Shown here: in pieces, positions 7,269 to 15,407 of the stretch
Layout: every line of letters begins with the position of its first letter
How positions within the stretch are numbered: position 1 is the stretch's first letter
Source: an uncultured Prevotellaceae bacterium
Lineage (GTDB): Bacteria; Bacteroidota; Bacteroidia; Bacteroidales; Bacteroidaceae
Direction of reading: 5' to 3'
DNA length: 44,564 nt
Assembly: GCA_947303855.1 (NCBI GenBank)
Contig: CAMYZO010000017.1
Coordinates: forward strand, 1 to 44,564
Position numbers and translations under genes: made by a program
The notes under the pieces: model-generated
What the model saw: only the letters and a program-made list of their open reading frames with translations
Database searches by the model: none
Told to the model about the DNA's origin: nothing

Positions 7269-8939
7269 ATGTCGATACGCGTTGATAAAGTACAGTTGGA
7301 AATAGAGGTTCGGGAACACAAGCGTGATGCCGAAATCGTAAAGCTCAACAAGGAATTGGGTGAGGCCGGGAAGAAATACCGCAACCTCCAGAACGAAGTG
7401 GACAAGCTGTCCGACAAGAAGAAAAGCGGTGCAAAACTGACAGAGACAGAGACCAGGAAACTCGCCGAACTCGAAGTTGAGTTAGAGAAAGCGAAAGCAG
7501 ACTATCAGAAATTAGACCAGCAGAAGACGGAGTACGTCAAGAACAACAAACTGGAGACAATGACCATCCACGAGTTGTCTCAGGAGTACCGTGCCTATCA
7601 GCAGCTGCTTCGCAACCTTGATCCAAGAAGCGACTATTACAAACAGACTCAGGATTATCTGGATGCCTTAAAAAACAGAATGTCCGAGCTAAACAGGCGA
7701 ACAGTTGAAACAAAGAGCTCTCTTCAAAAATTCGCCGAAGGGTTCAATCATATTGCCTTCGCCATCACCAACGCCCTCGCCATCAAGGACCGCATCGTGC
7801 AGTGGGCCGACCAGTACGTGCAGAGCTTCGCCAAGATGGACGAGGCGATGACCGACGTCATGAAGTACACCGGGCAGACCAAGCGCGAGGTGGAAGAGAT
7901 GAACGAGACCTTCAGCCGCATAACCACCCGCACGCCACGCGAGGAACTCAACGCACTGGCAGGAGCTGCCGGACGGCTGGGTATAACGGCACGCAAGGAC
8001 ATCGAGGGTTTCGTCGACGCTGCCGACAAAATCAACGTCGCCCTGGGCGATGACCTCGGCGAGGGTGCCATCGACCAGATAGGCAAGCTCACCATGGTGT
8101 TCGGCGAGGACAAGACCAAGGGACTCAACGGTGCCATGCTCGCCACCGGCTCAGCCATCAACGTGCTCGGTGCCAACTCGTCGGCCAGCACGGGCTTCAT
8201 CACGGAGTTCACCTCCGCCATGGCGGGCATGGCTGTGAATGCCAGGATCTCGCAGACCGATATCATGGGCTATGCCTCTGCGCTGTCGCAGGCGGGCATC
8301 GAGGGTCAGACGGCCTCGGGTGTGTTCGCACAGATGATCACCAAGATGTTCACCGACCCGGCCAAGTTCGCCCGCGCCGCCCGGCTCGACGTGAAGCAGT
8401 TCACCGACCTGCTGAAGACCGATGCCAACCAGGCCATCCTCCAGTTCCTCAACGGACTGAAGCAGAACGGCGGCTTCGACTCGCTGGCACCCGCCCTGAA
8501 GTCGCTCTCTATGCAGGGCACGCAGGCCGTACCCGTCATCTCGTCGCTCATCAACAAGATAGACGAACTGAAGAAAGCACAGCAGGACGCACGCCAGGCT
8601 TACGACGAGGGCACCAGCATCATCGGCGAGTTCAACAACGCCAACTCCTCAGCAGCCGCTAAACTGGAGATTGCCAAGAAGGCCATGAATGATGTTTCGG
8701 TAGAACTGGGACAGGAACTGATGCCTATAGTAGAAGGAAGCATCAAGGCCACCACTACCCTACTGAGAATCATCACCCCCATTGTCAGCACCATCACTTC
8801 AAACATCTCGGCCGTCGTGCAGCTCACAGCCGCCATCGTTGCCTACAACGTGGCCACCAACGCTTCTGCCGTCATCAACTCACGCTTCGTGGCCAGCCTG
8901 AAGGCAGCCACCAGCGACATGAGAGCCACGGCGAGATAG
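7269..8939 (+). CDS. Phage tail tape measure protein, C-terminally truncated
   Basis: A 556-residue protein. Residues 1-150 form a long charged coiled coil (EVDKLSDKKKSGAKLTETE and neighbours). The TP901-type tape measure core follows (about 175-470), recognisable in AMTDVMKYTGQTKREVEEMNE, LAGAAGRLGITARKDIEGFV and GIEGQTASGVFAQMITKMF. A hydrophobic stretch near the end (TTLLRIITPIVSTITSNI) is normal for the family. Full tape measure proteins usually exceed 1000 residues, and here the frame stops at TAG 8937-8939 and is followed directly by a fragment of another tail gene. An internal deletion therefore probably removed its C-terminus and the genes in between. Start ATG 7269 is chosen over an upstream extension lacking coding character. 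Confidence 0.85.
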   Translation: MSIRVDKVQLEIEVREHKRDAEIVKLNKELGEAGKKYRNLQNEVDKLSDKKKSGAKLTETETRKLAELEVELEKAKADYQKLDQQKTEYVKNNKLETMTIHELSQEYRAYQQLLRNLDPRSDYYKQTQDYLDALKNRMSELNRRTVETKSSLQKFAEGFNHIAFAITNALAIKDRIVQWADQYVQSFAKMDEAMTDVMKYTGQTKREVEEMNETFSRITTRTPREELNALAGAAGRLGITARKDIEGFVDAADKINVALGDDLGEGAIDQIGKLTMVFGEDKTKGLNGAMLATGSAINVLGANSSASTGFITEFTSAMAGMAVNARISQTDIMGYASALSQAGIEGQTASGVFAQMITKMFTDPAKFARAARLDVKQFTDLLKTDANQAILQFLNGLKQNGGFDSLAPALKSLSMQGTQAVPVISSLINKIDELKKAQQDARQAYDEGTSIIGEFNNANSSAAAKLEIAKKAMNDVSVELGQELMPIVEGSIKATTTLLRIITPIVSTITSNISAVVQLTAAIVAYNVATNASAVINSRFVASLKAATSDMRATAR

Positions 8940-8948
8940 AGGTAGAGC

Positions 8949-9212
8949 ACGCCCTGCGGCAACAACTATCTTAGGTTAAGCGGCGATAGCGGAATATGCC
9001 TCGACAACGATACAGTGATAGACGGCACTCTGTCGGTAGACGGTGTTGGTGGGCTGCACGTCGAAGACGGCGTTGAAGCGTATGGCAATATTACTGCAGG
9101 TGGCGACCTTACCGTAGGTGGTGACGTTAAGGTGGACTATAACGGCGACACGTATAGACTGAACGTACAGGCAGCAATCAACGCAGGAATATTAACACAA
9201 GTAACAGCATAA
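8949..9212 (+). pseudogene. C-terminal fragment of a phage tail/baseplate protein
   Basis: An open frame without a convincing start reads NNYLRLSGDSGICLDNDTVIDGTLSVDG and continues with short alternating Gly/Val/Asp repeats (GNITAGGDLTVGGDVKVDYNG), a beta-helix-like tail fibre pattern. It ends RLNVQAAINAGILTQVTA at TAA 9210-9212, four bases before the next phage-type ORF. It looks like the 3' end of a larger structural gene joined to the cut tape measure gene. Confidence 0.55.
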
Positions 9213-9216
9213 GGCT

Positions 9217-9630
9217 ATGGCATACAACAGCAATACAGGAGAGATAACAGCACCCGTCAGCATCTATGACGTACAGCTTAACAGAGGTCTGATGAACCGT
9301 CAGAATTTGCAGGCTTCTCACAAAAATTTGCAGGCTTCTCGCAAAAATTTCCAAGCCTCTCGCAAAAATTTGCAGGCTTCTCACAAAAAATTTTTCGTTT
9401 CATACTGTCATCTGTCATATTTCCAGGTTAACTTACTGAATGACATTGATTTATTTACAAATCATACTGTCATATACTGTCATATACTGTCATGTCGGCC
9501 TAGGTTTGCTACGGGCAAAGTGGGAGTTTGCTACGGGCAAACTATCGGTTTGGAGGCTCCAAACCCTCTGCTTGGAGCCTCCAAACGCCAGAAAAGCCAT
9601 AAAAACAGCGTAGAACATGACAGTATATGA
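9217..9630 (+). pseudogene. Start of a Bacteroidales prophage gene running into repeats
   Basis: The first 20 residues (MAYNSNTGEITAPVSIYDVQ) look like the N-terminus of a phage protein commonly seen after tail genes in Bacteroidales prophages. After that the frame enters a 21-nt tandem repeat (KNLQASH/R four times) and sequence with no protein character, ending at TGA near 9630. The phage gene has evidently been cut and joined to a repeat element, so the long frame is not a real protein. Confidence 0.5.
9304..9387. repeat. Four 21-nt tandem repeats
   Basis: The unit AATTTGCAGGCTTCTC-R-C-AAA repeats with an exact period of 21 at 9304, 9325, 9346 and 9367; the third copy has CCAAGCC in place of GCAGGCT. 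The unit is related to the 21-nt units at 28551-28613. Confidence 0.8.
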
Positions 9631-9648
9631 CAGTATAAAACGAAAAAT
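9390..9648. repeat. Inverted-repeat element with ATACTGTCAT units
   Basis: A 22-nt inverted repeat (9390-9411 and 9627-9648, 21 of 22 matching) bounds the segment. ATACTGTCAT occurs at 9402-9411 and three times in tandem at 9464-9493, and its complement occurs twice at 9617-9636. Inside are a doubled GCTACGGGCAAA (near 9510 and 9530) and a TTTGGAGGCTCCAAA / TTGGAGCCTCCAAA inverted pair (about 9550-9586). A further ATGACAGATGACAG near 9690 pairs with 9404-9418. No protein-coding pattern was seen. Confidence 0.7.
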
Positions 9649-9719
9649 ATTGACGTAACACACTGGAATACAATTACATAACTTACAACATGACAGATGA
9701 CAGTTGAAACAATACTGAC

Positions 9720-9838
9720 CCCGCCGTGTGCTCACCGGTATTCAGGACTACTACAACATGAAAGGTCTTGTCAGCGACCGTGGCGAGCGCAAGAAAGCCT
9801 GGTATGTGCTGAAAGAGTGGTACGAGGGGAAACGATAG
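9720..9838 (+). pseudogene. C-terminal stub, probably of a GH2-type glycosidase
   Basis: A frame with no start encodes about 38 residues, GIQDYYNMKGLVSDRGERKK and AWYVLKEWYEGKR, ending at TAG 9838. Asp-rich 'G-L-x-D-x-x-G-x-x-K-x-A-W-Y-V-L-K-E-W' tails are typical of GH2 beta-galactosidase/glucuronidase C-terminal barrels. The rest of the gene is missing and replaced by the repeat element. Confidence 0.45.
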
Positions 9839-9844
9839 TTGAAC

Positions 9845-10642
9845 CTACGACGGCATGCTATAGACATGGACGCTGGAGCCTTGGGCCGAGGGCAGGTAGT
9901 TGATGCCCCACCAGCACATCTGCAAGAGGACGAACGAGATGACCAGCACCCACAGGGCGAAACGGGGACGGTGAGTGGGTATCTGCCTGTAGTGTATGTA
10001 GACGAGATAGGCAAACCAGGTGATGGCGGCCCAGGTCTCCTTGGGGTCCCACGACCAGTAATGCCCCCACGCCTCCTTGGCCCAGAGTGCGCCGAAGAGC
10101 ATGCCGATGGTCATGAAAGCGAGGCCGACGTAGACGAGGTCGTCTAAAGAGGTGAGAGGTGAGAGGTGAGAGGTGAGAGATTTCTTTTTGACAAGCAGGA
10201 AGATGGCCATTAGGGTGGCTACGCCTAAAACGGCATAAGCGAACATGTAGACGATGACGTGTGGGGCGAACCACGGACTCTGCAGGGCCGGCATCAGCGT
10301 CTTGGAATGAATCTCGGGCTTGAAGAGGTTGATGCAGATGAACACCACGGAGAGAACGGTGGAGAACGAGAGTATCCACTTGTAGCGCCAGCGGGAATAG
10401 ACGATGATGCCTGCCAGCGGCAGGAAGAAGGAATACCAGAGGCGTGTCTCACCCATCGTGCGCAACGGCGGGCGCTCTAACGAGACCCACATGGCGAGAA
10501 TGAAACTAAAGAACACCAACAATCCCAGAACGGTGGAGGTATAGGCAATCGACGTCTTATTGCGCCATGCTGCCCAAGCGCCTGTTGCCCATAGCAATAC
10601 TGCTACAATGGCGAAATATATAAATTGCTCCCAAGTCACCAT
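9845..10642 (-). CDS. ccsA: Cytochrome c biogenesis protein CcsA (heme handling)
   Basis: A 265-residue multi-span membrane protein of the CcsA/ResC family, which delivers heme for attachment to apocytochromes c outside the membrane. The tryptophan-rich heme motif is present as WGHYWSWDPKETW (about residues 195-210), and hydrophobic helices fill the rest. It is the last gene of the nrf operon and starts 35 bp after ccsB stops. At about residues 155-168 it carries SLTSHLSPLTSL, encoded by four AGGTGAG heptamers (10148-10180), an apparent in-frame insertion in a loop just before the conserved region. Confidence 0.9.
   Translation of the reverse strand: MVTWEQFIYFAIVAVLLWATGAWAAWRNKTSIAYTSTVLGLLVFFSFILAMWVSLERPPLRTMGETRLWYSFFLPLAGIIVYSRWRYKWILSFSTVLSVVFICINLFKPEIHSKTLMPALQSPWFAPHVIVYMFAYAVLGVATLMAIFLLVKKKSLTSHLSPLTSLDDLVYVGLAFMTIGMLFGALWAKEAWGHYWSWDPKETWAAITWFAYLVYIHYRQIPTHRPRFALWVLVISFVLLQMCWWGINYLPSAQGSSVHVYSMPS
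10148..10180. repeat. Period-7 repeat (AGGTGAG)4 inside ccsA
   Basis: Four tandem AGGTGAG units, read on the coding strand as CTCACCT units. They lie within the open frame and code SLTSHLSPLTS. Confidence 0.85.
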
Positions 10643-10643
10643 G

Positions 10644-10707
10644 ACTATTTACGATTTAGCGATTTTCGATTTACGATTTAGCGATTTTCGATTTTCGATT
10701 TAGCGGT
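10644..10707. repeat. Period-7 repeat (ATTTACG/ATTTTCG/ATTTAGC) between ccsB and ccsA
   Basis: About nine heptamers of the type GATTTAC, GATTTAG and GATTTTC fill the gap between the two genes and reach into the 3' end of ccsB. Confidence 0.85.
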
Positions 10708-11607
10708 TTTCTTTCTGCTGCCAAAGAGGAACATACATACGGCGCCGGCGAGCATCATGTAGATACCGGTATAAACCAGCGGCAGCCACGGATCGCTGAC
10801 AAGCTCAAGGATACTCGTCTGACTCATGGCACCCATCTGTGTGTCGTAGCCATACTGGTAGATTTTCCAGCCATCGACCTCCACGGGTTTGTTCACCTCG
10901 ACAGTGGTCTCGATATTCTTACCCGTCTGCGTCAGAATCTGGATGTCGGAGGCAAAACGCTTGGGCGAGCCGTCATCGTAAGTCTCCATGACAAACTCCT
11001 TCAGCTCGATGGCGATGGGCATCTCTACAATCTCCTGCTGCGGTGTCAGCGCACGCCACTCCGGCTCTCCCTTCACGGTAATCATCTTCAGACGCTGCAT
11101 GTCGGCATTACCCAGCGTAGCGGTTGTGATGGCAAGGAACAGGCCGAGATGGTTCAAGACAGAGGTGAGAGGTGAGAGGCAAGAGGTGAGAGAATGGTCT
11201 TGCTGCTTCAACAGCCTCCTGACCTTTGATAACACTACCAATCCGAGAATAACGGCGATATAGACATAGATAAGTACGAAAGGCCAGAACGAGAGCATAT
11301 TGTTCAGCCAGACACCGTTTACCGTCTGCCGTGTCAGTCCCATGACGACGGTCAGCACGACGGCGTAGGCCAGCGCAGGTATCGCGGCCTTGTAAGTGCC
11401 AATGAACTGAAAGCCATACACCTTCTTTCGCAGGAGGAAGATGGTGGCTATCAACGCGAGGAATCCCGCCAGCACAATGCCATTGACAGGCCAGCGGAAA
11501 GCATCCCAGTCTACAGGGCCGACACTCAGTTCCAGCATCAGTCCCGACACGATGAGGCCTCCTCCGATGAGGAGGCCTTCAATCATTCCATAAGGTTTAG
11601 TCCACAT
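10678..11607 (-). CDS. ccsB: Cytochrome c biogenesis protein CcsB (ResB-like)
   Basis: A 309-residue membrane protein of the ResB family, partner of CcsA in System II cytochrome c maturation. Four N-terminal hydrophobic helices (about residues 10-130) precede a periplasmic domain with the conserved NHLGLFLAITTATLGNADMQRLKM region and a PVEVDGWKIYQYGYD stretch. A last helix lies near the C-terminus, before a basic tail. The insert SLTSCLSPLTS at about residues 143-153 is encoded by period-7 repeats (11160-11192). It sits between STAS and ccsA in the nrf operon and would serve the multiheme NrfA and NrfH proteins encoded upstream. Confidence 0.85.
   Translation of the reverse strand: MWTKPYGMIEGLLIGGGLIVSGLMLELSVGPVDWDAFRWPVNGIVLAGFLALIATIFLLRKKVYGFQFIGTYKAAIPALAYAVVLTVVMGLTRQTVNGVWLNNMLSFWPFVLIYVYIAVILGLVVLSKVRRLLKQQDHSLTSCLSPLTSVLNHLGLFLAITTATLGNADMQRLKMITVKGEPEWRALTPQQEIVEMPIAIELKEFVMETYDDGSPKRFASDIQILTQTGKNIETTVEVNKPVEVDGWKIYQYGYDTQMGAMSQTSILELVSDPWLPLVYTGIYMMLAGAVCMFLFGSRKKTAKSKIENR
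11160..11192. repeat. Period-7 repeat (AGGTGAG-type) inside ccsB
   Basis: Four heptamers (AGGTGAG, AGGTGAG, AGGCAAG, AGGTGAG) lie in frame and code SLTSCLSPLTS, nearly the same peptide as in ccsA. Confidence 0.85.
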
Positions 11608-11613
11608 AAAAAC

Positions 11614-11916
11614 CTATTCGAAGTCGAAGAGTTTGATGAAGCCCGTCATGGTGAGGACCTTCTGAACTTCACCAGTAACGTTTCTCAGCTTCAGGCTACC
11701 GCCCTTGGCAGCACTCTCCTTCTTGAGTTTCAGCATACCGCGCAGGGCCAGACTGCACACGTATTCCAGATCTTTGCAGTCGAGCACGATAGACTTGTCT
11801 ATATGGGCCTCCAGGGGTTTGATATCTTCCAGGAACTGTGAGGCTTCGTTAGTATCGAGCCAACCTGACAGTTTGACTACGTACGTACCATTGTTTTCTT
11901 GAATCTCGGTAATCAT
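11614..11916 (-). CDS. STAS-domain anti-sigma factor antagonist-like protein
   Basis: A 100-residue single STAS domain. The sequence VVKLSGWLDTNEASQFLEDI and the later LDCKDLEYVCSLALRGML match the fold of SpoIIAA/RsbV-like antagonists. The serine in VCSLALRG lines up with the phosphorylated Ser of those proteins. It lies in the same operon as a SpoIIE phosphatase with a kinase-like ATPase domain (13788-15404), the enzymes that would dephosphorylate and phosphorylate such a serine. ATG 11916 is chosen; a TTG at 11925 lies within the heptamer repeat that covers the ribosome-binding region. Confidence 0.85.
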   Translation of the reverse strand: MITEIQENNGTYVVKLSGWLDTNEASQFLEDIKPLEAHIDKSIVLDCKDLEYVCSLALRGMLKLKKESAAKGGSLKLRNVTGEVQKVLTMTGFIKLFDFE

Positions 11917-11950
11917 AATTTTCAATTCTCAATTTTCAATTCTCAATTTA
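11917..11950. repeat. Period-7 repeat (AATTGAG/AATTGAA) upstream of STAS gene
   Basis: Read on the minus strand, AATTGAG and AATTGAA alternate four times and end directly at ATG 11916. The repeat thus replaces the normal ribosome-binding region. Confidence 0.85.
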
Positions 11951-13744
11951 ATGAAGTGGGGTTAAAGGATAGATGATGTTCACGATAAGGATGTTGGCAG
12001 CCAGGATGATGAAATTCATCAGCAGTCCGATACGCATGAAGTCGCTGAAACGGTAGCCGCCAGGACCATATACCAGCATGTGGGTAGGCGAACCGATAGG
12101 TGTGGCGAAGCTGGAGCTGACGCTGACCATCAGGGCGATGAGGAACGGATATGGCTCATAGCCCAATTTCTCGGCTGCCTCGTACATGATGGGGAAGAAC
12201 ATGGCACCAGCTGCCGTGTTGGAGATAAACTCGGTGATAAAGGTGCCCACAAGACAGATGGCCGTCATCACCACAATAGGATTCGAGCCACAGACATCGA
12301 GGATGCCGAAGGCCAGACGCTCGGCGATACCCGTCTTCTGGATGGCGACACCCAGCACGACACTTCCTGCAAACACCATCAGGATCTCCCAGTTGATGGC
12401 CTTCATGGCCTGGTCAACATTGCAGCACTTAAATATAAGCATCGCCATCGCTGCGAGGAAAGCACACTGGAGCAGAGGAATGACATTCAGCGCAGAGAGC
12501 ACCACCATGGCAATCATAATGGTAGTAGAGACCAGCGTCTTCTTGCCGATATTTGGCACTTGGGCAGAGTCAAAGAACTGCAGTTGTGAAGACAGGCGCT
12601 CGGTGTGGATATTCACATTCGGCGGACACTCGAGGAGCAGGGTGTCGCCGGCCTGGAGTATCACCTCACGTGGTGACTCGTCGATACGCTTACCCCTGCG
12701 CGCAACGGCTACGAGAATCATGTTGTTGTCTTTCTCGAACGAGCCGCTGCCAATACTCGTATTAATCAGGCTACTGCCGAAGTTTACAAAAGCCGTACGC
12801 AACTGACGGTTAGTGTCGACCTCGCTCATTGAAAACACATGGTGATCGGCATTAACCAGACCATGGCTCTTCTTCAGGTCGAGAATCTCGTCAATCTGAC
12901 CTGCAAATATCAGACGGTCACCACCCATAACCATATCGTCATCAGGCACAGGAGAGATAACATCGTCATAGTGCATAATCTCAATCAGGCGACCGCCACG
13001 CACGTTGTTAAAACCCGCTTCAGCTATCGTCTGTCCGACATAAGGATTGTCTGTCGGCACAAGCAGTTCTACGGTATAATCGCTAGTAGACTCGAAGGCT
13101 GCCTCAGGGGCCTTGCGGTCGGGCAACAGCTTGCGCATGGCAATGATGCTGAGCACGCCGATAAACAGGCAGAACAGGCCAGGAATGGTGGTGGCCAGCA
13201 CGTTCATAGCATTTCCCGTATGCTCAGCATAGAGACCTGAGATAATCAGGTTTGGCGGAGTACCTATCAGCGTACACACGCCACCCATACCGGAAGCATA
13301 GCTCAAGGGAATGAGCAGCTTTGACGGCGAGATATTCAGTTTCTTCGACCACATCTTGACGATGCCCACAAAGAGAGCCACCACCGTGGTGTTACTCAGG
13401 AATGAACTGAGTGCTGCCACGGGGAGCATCAGTCGGATGACTGCCTTAGAATAAGATTTTGGCTGTCCTAACAGGTGCTTCACAATCCACTGCAACACAC
13501 CGGTATGCGTCAGTCCTGCCACCACCACGAAGAGCACACCGATGATAACTACCGAGGTGGAGCTGAAACCGGAAAAAGCTTCCTTGGCATTGAGCACCCC
13601 TGTAACGAAGAGGATAGAGATGGCTCCAAGAAACACAAGGTCGGCACGAAGCCTGGTGAACAACAGGACGGTGAACATGGTGAGCACCGTGGCAATGGTA
13701 ATCCATGCATAGAGGTTAAAGCCCCAGAAAATGATTGATTCCAT
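11948..13744 (-). CDS. SLC13/DASS-family anion transporter with TrkA-C domains
   Basis: A 598-residue membrane transporter of the divalent anion:Na+ symporter type. The two signature SNT motifs are present, SNTTVVALF (about residue 120) and SNTAAGAMFFPI (about 510), each inside a hydrophobic repeat. The GTPPNLIISG motif near 160 is also conserved. Between the halves (about 210-390) lie two cytoplasmic TrkA-C-like domains (VELLVPTDNPYVGQTIAEAGF... and ...DTLLLECPP), which usually bind ligands. Substrates in this family include sulfate, dicarboxylates and phosphate; none can be chosen here. Its place between the SpoIIE and STAS genes suggests linked control. Confidence 0.85.
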   Translation of the reverse strand: MESIIFWGFNLYAWITIATVLTMFTVLLFTRLRADLVFLGAISILFVTGVLNAKEAFSGFSSTSVVIIGVLFVVVAGLTHTGVLQWIVKHLLGQPKSYSKAVIRLMLPVAALSSFLSNTTVVALFVGIVKMWSKKLNISPSKLLIPLSYASGMGGVCTLIGTPPNLIISGLYAEHTGNAMNVLATTIPGLFCLFIGVLSIIAMRKLLPDRKAPEAAFESTSDYTVELLVPTDNPYVGQTIAEAGFNNVRGGRLIEIMHYDDVISPVPDDDMVMGGDRLIFAGQIDEILDLKKSHGLVNADHHVFSMSEVDTNRQLRTAFVNFGSSLINTSIGSGSFEKDNNMILVAVARRGKRIDESPREVILQAGDTLLLECPPNVNIHTERLSSQLQFFDSAQVPNIGKKTLVSTTIMIAMVVLSALNVIPLLQCAFLAAMAMLIFKCCNVDQAMKAINWEILMVFAGSVVLGVAIQKTGIAERLAFGILDVCGSNPIVVMTAICLVGTFITEFISNTAAGAMFFPIMYEAAEKLGYEPYPFLIALMVSVSSSFATPIGSPTHMLVYGPGGYRFSDFMRIGLLMNFIILAANILIVNIIYPLTPLH

Positions 13745-13756
13745 AGACCTATTATT

Positions 13757-13799
13757 ATTTGACGATTTACGATTTACGATTTACTATTTACGATTTATT
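13757..13799. repeat. Period-7 repeat (ATTTACG) before the SLC13 gene
   Basis: GACGATT, TACGATT, TACGATT and TACTATT-type heptamers fill the 43 bp between the SpoIIE and transporter genes. Confidence 0.85.
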
Positions 13800-15404
13800 C
13801 TTCAAACCCTTCGTCAGAACCAGGCGGTTGTAGCCGTCAGTAGTACGCTGATACTCTACCGTATCCATAATGGTACGTACCAGATGGATGCCAAGACCTC
13901 CGATGGCACGCTCGTCAAGGTCGGCATCAATGTCAACCTCTTCGTGCTGCGTGGGGTCGAAGGGGGCTCCATGATCCTTGATTACCAGCGTCAGCACATC
14001 AGCTGTCACATCGGCAGTCACCTCCACATGGCCTCGCATGCCCTTCGGATAGGCATAGTTGATAACGTTGGCCACCCACTCCTCCAGGGCGAGGTTCAAG
14101 GTCTTGGCAGTATCGTCGTCGATACCATGCTCACGACAGACGGAAAAGAAGAAGGAGCGCATACGTCCTACTTCCGTCATCTCGTTCTTCATGATAAGTC
14201 GCCGCGAAGGGTCAACACCTGGCTCCTGTGCCGTACCGTGACGGAGGAAGAGCATCGTCAGGTCGTCACTCTGCTCTGTGCCATCAGCAAACACGCTGAC
14301 GTGTTGTTTCAGGAAGTCGATAACCTCAACGGCCGACGCCTTACTGTTTTTCTCCACGTCATGCAGCACGCGATGCTCGCCAAAGAGTTTCCGGCTGCCG
14401 TCATTAGAGAAGTACATGGCCTCTGTCAGACCGTCAGTATAGAGCAGCAGGGCACTACCCGGCGGGAAGTCTACCTGTTGCTCATCGTAGTTATAGCGGT
14501 CTTCCACGCCAATGGGCAGATTGGTCTCCACTTCTAAAAGACTGCATTCTCCCTCTGTTGTAATCATGACAGGAGCATTATGTGCTGCATTACAATAGGT
14601 GAGATAGTGGGTCTTCATGTCGAGCACGCCCACAAACACAGTCACAAAGATATAAGAATCGTTGGTAGAGGCGATGGCGTGGTTCATCTCGCGCACGATG
14701 TTGGCAGCACTCTGGTAGTTGCCGGCGAGGTTGCGGAACAGCGTTCGCGTGACGGCCATATAGAGTGATGCCGGCACGCCCTTGCCTGCCACGTCGCCGA
14801 TGATAAAGAACAGCTCGTCGCCCTCGATGATGAAGTCGTAGAGGTCGCCGCCCACCTCCTTGGCAGGGGTCATCGACGCAAAGAGGTCGAGGTCTTGTCG
14901 CTGGGGAAAGGCAGTGGGAATCATACCCATCTGGATGTCGTGGGCAATCTTCAGCTCACTTTGCAACCGCTCCTTGCTGGCGGTAGTGGCTTGCAGGTCG
15001 CTGATATGCTGCTTCAGGGATAGCAGCATGTGGTCGAAGGCATTGCGCAGCTGGAAAAGTTCATCCTTTGAGTGTATCTCCGGCAATGGTGTGTCGAGAT
15101 TTCCCTCTGCTATGCTGATGGCTGACTCTGCGAACTGCTGCAATGGCTTTACCAGATTGTAGATGGCCCATGTACAAAAGACGAACAGCGAGGTGAGTCC
15201 AACAACAAATACGATGGTGCCGTACTTCACAATCTGGTGTGTCAGCGGCAGCGTCATGCTGTCGCCTGTGAAATAGAAGAACAGCGCTACAGCCACCAAG
15301 AAGACGCCTGCTGCAATGCCCATGATACGGAAACTGAGCCTTGCAGCAAACGACTTCTCGTAAGCTAAATCGTACTTATACTCAAAGTTAGGTTTTTCTA
15401 CCAA
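13788..15404 (-). CDS. SpoIIE-type phosphatase with HAMP and anti-sigma-kinase-like ATPase domain
   Basis: A 538-residue membrane protein. Two hydrophobic segments (about residues 25-45 and 58-80) are followed by a HAMP domain (to about 130) and a linker coiled coil. A PP2C/SpoIIE phosphatase (about 165-370) shows EVGGDLYDF and IGDVAGKGVPASLYM. A C-terminal HATPase like RsbW/SpoIIAB (about 410-535) shows ALEEWVANVINYAYP, DHGAPFDP and GGLGIHLVRTIMD. It therefore holds both a phosphatase and a kinase-like domain for a STAS protein, present two genes downstream. The start is TTG 15404, 3 nt after the nrfA stop; no better in-frame start exists upstream of the first membrane helix. Confidence 0.9.
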   Translation of the reverse strand: MVEKPNFEYKYDLAYEKSFAARLSFRIMGIAAGVFLVAVALFFYFTGDSMTLPLTHQIVKYGTIVFVVGLTSLFVFCTWAIYNLVKPLQQFAESAISIAEGNLDTPLPEIHSKDELFQLRNAFDHMLLSLKQHISDLQATTASKERLQSELKIAHDIQMGMIPTAFPQRQDLDLFASMTPAKEVGGDLYDFIIEGDELFFIIGDVAGKGVPASLYMAVTRTLFRNLAGNYQSAANIVREMNHAIASTNDSYIFVTVFVGVLDMKTHYLTYCNAAHNAPVMITTEGECSLLEVETNLPIGVEDRYNYDEQQVDFPPGSALLLYTDGLTEAMYFSNDGSRKLFGEHRVLHDVEKNSKASAVEVIDFLKQHVSVFADGTEQSDDLTMLFLRHGTAQEPGVDPSRRLIMKNEMTEVGRMRSFFFSVCREHGIDDDTAKTLNLALEEWVANVINYAYPKGMRGHVEVTADVTADVLTLVIKDHGAPFDPTQHEEVDIDADLDERAIGGLGIHLVRTIMDTVEYQRTTDGYNRLVLTKGLKNKS

Positions 15405-15407
15405 TTT

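Noticed and set aside
9304..9387. Short regularly spaced repeats as a CRISPR array
   Set aside because: The units are directly tandem with a 21-nt period and no unique spacers, and no cas gene is near.
9217..9630. A 137-residue protein with KNLQASH repeats
   Set aside because: Only the first 20 residues look like a phage protein; the rest is the tandem repeat and the inverted-repeat element read through.
11948..13744. Identification of the SLC13 substrate as sulfate
   Set aside because: The family motifs do not separate sulfate from dicarboxylate or other anion carriers by eye.
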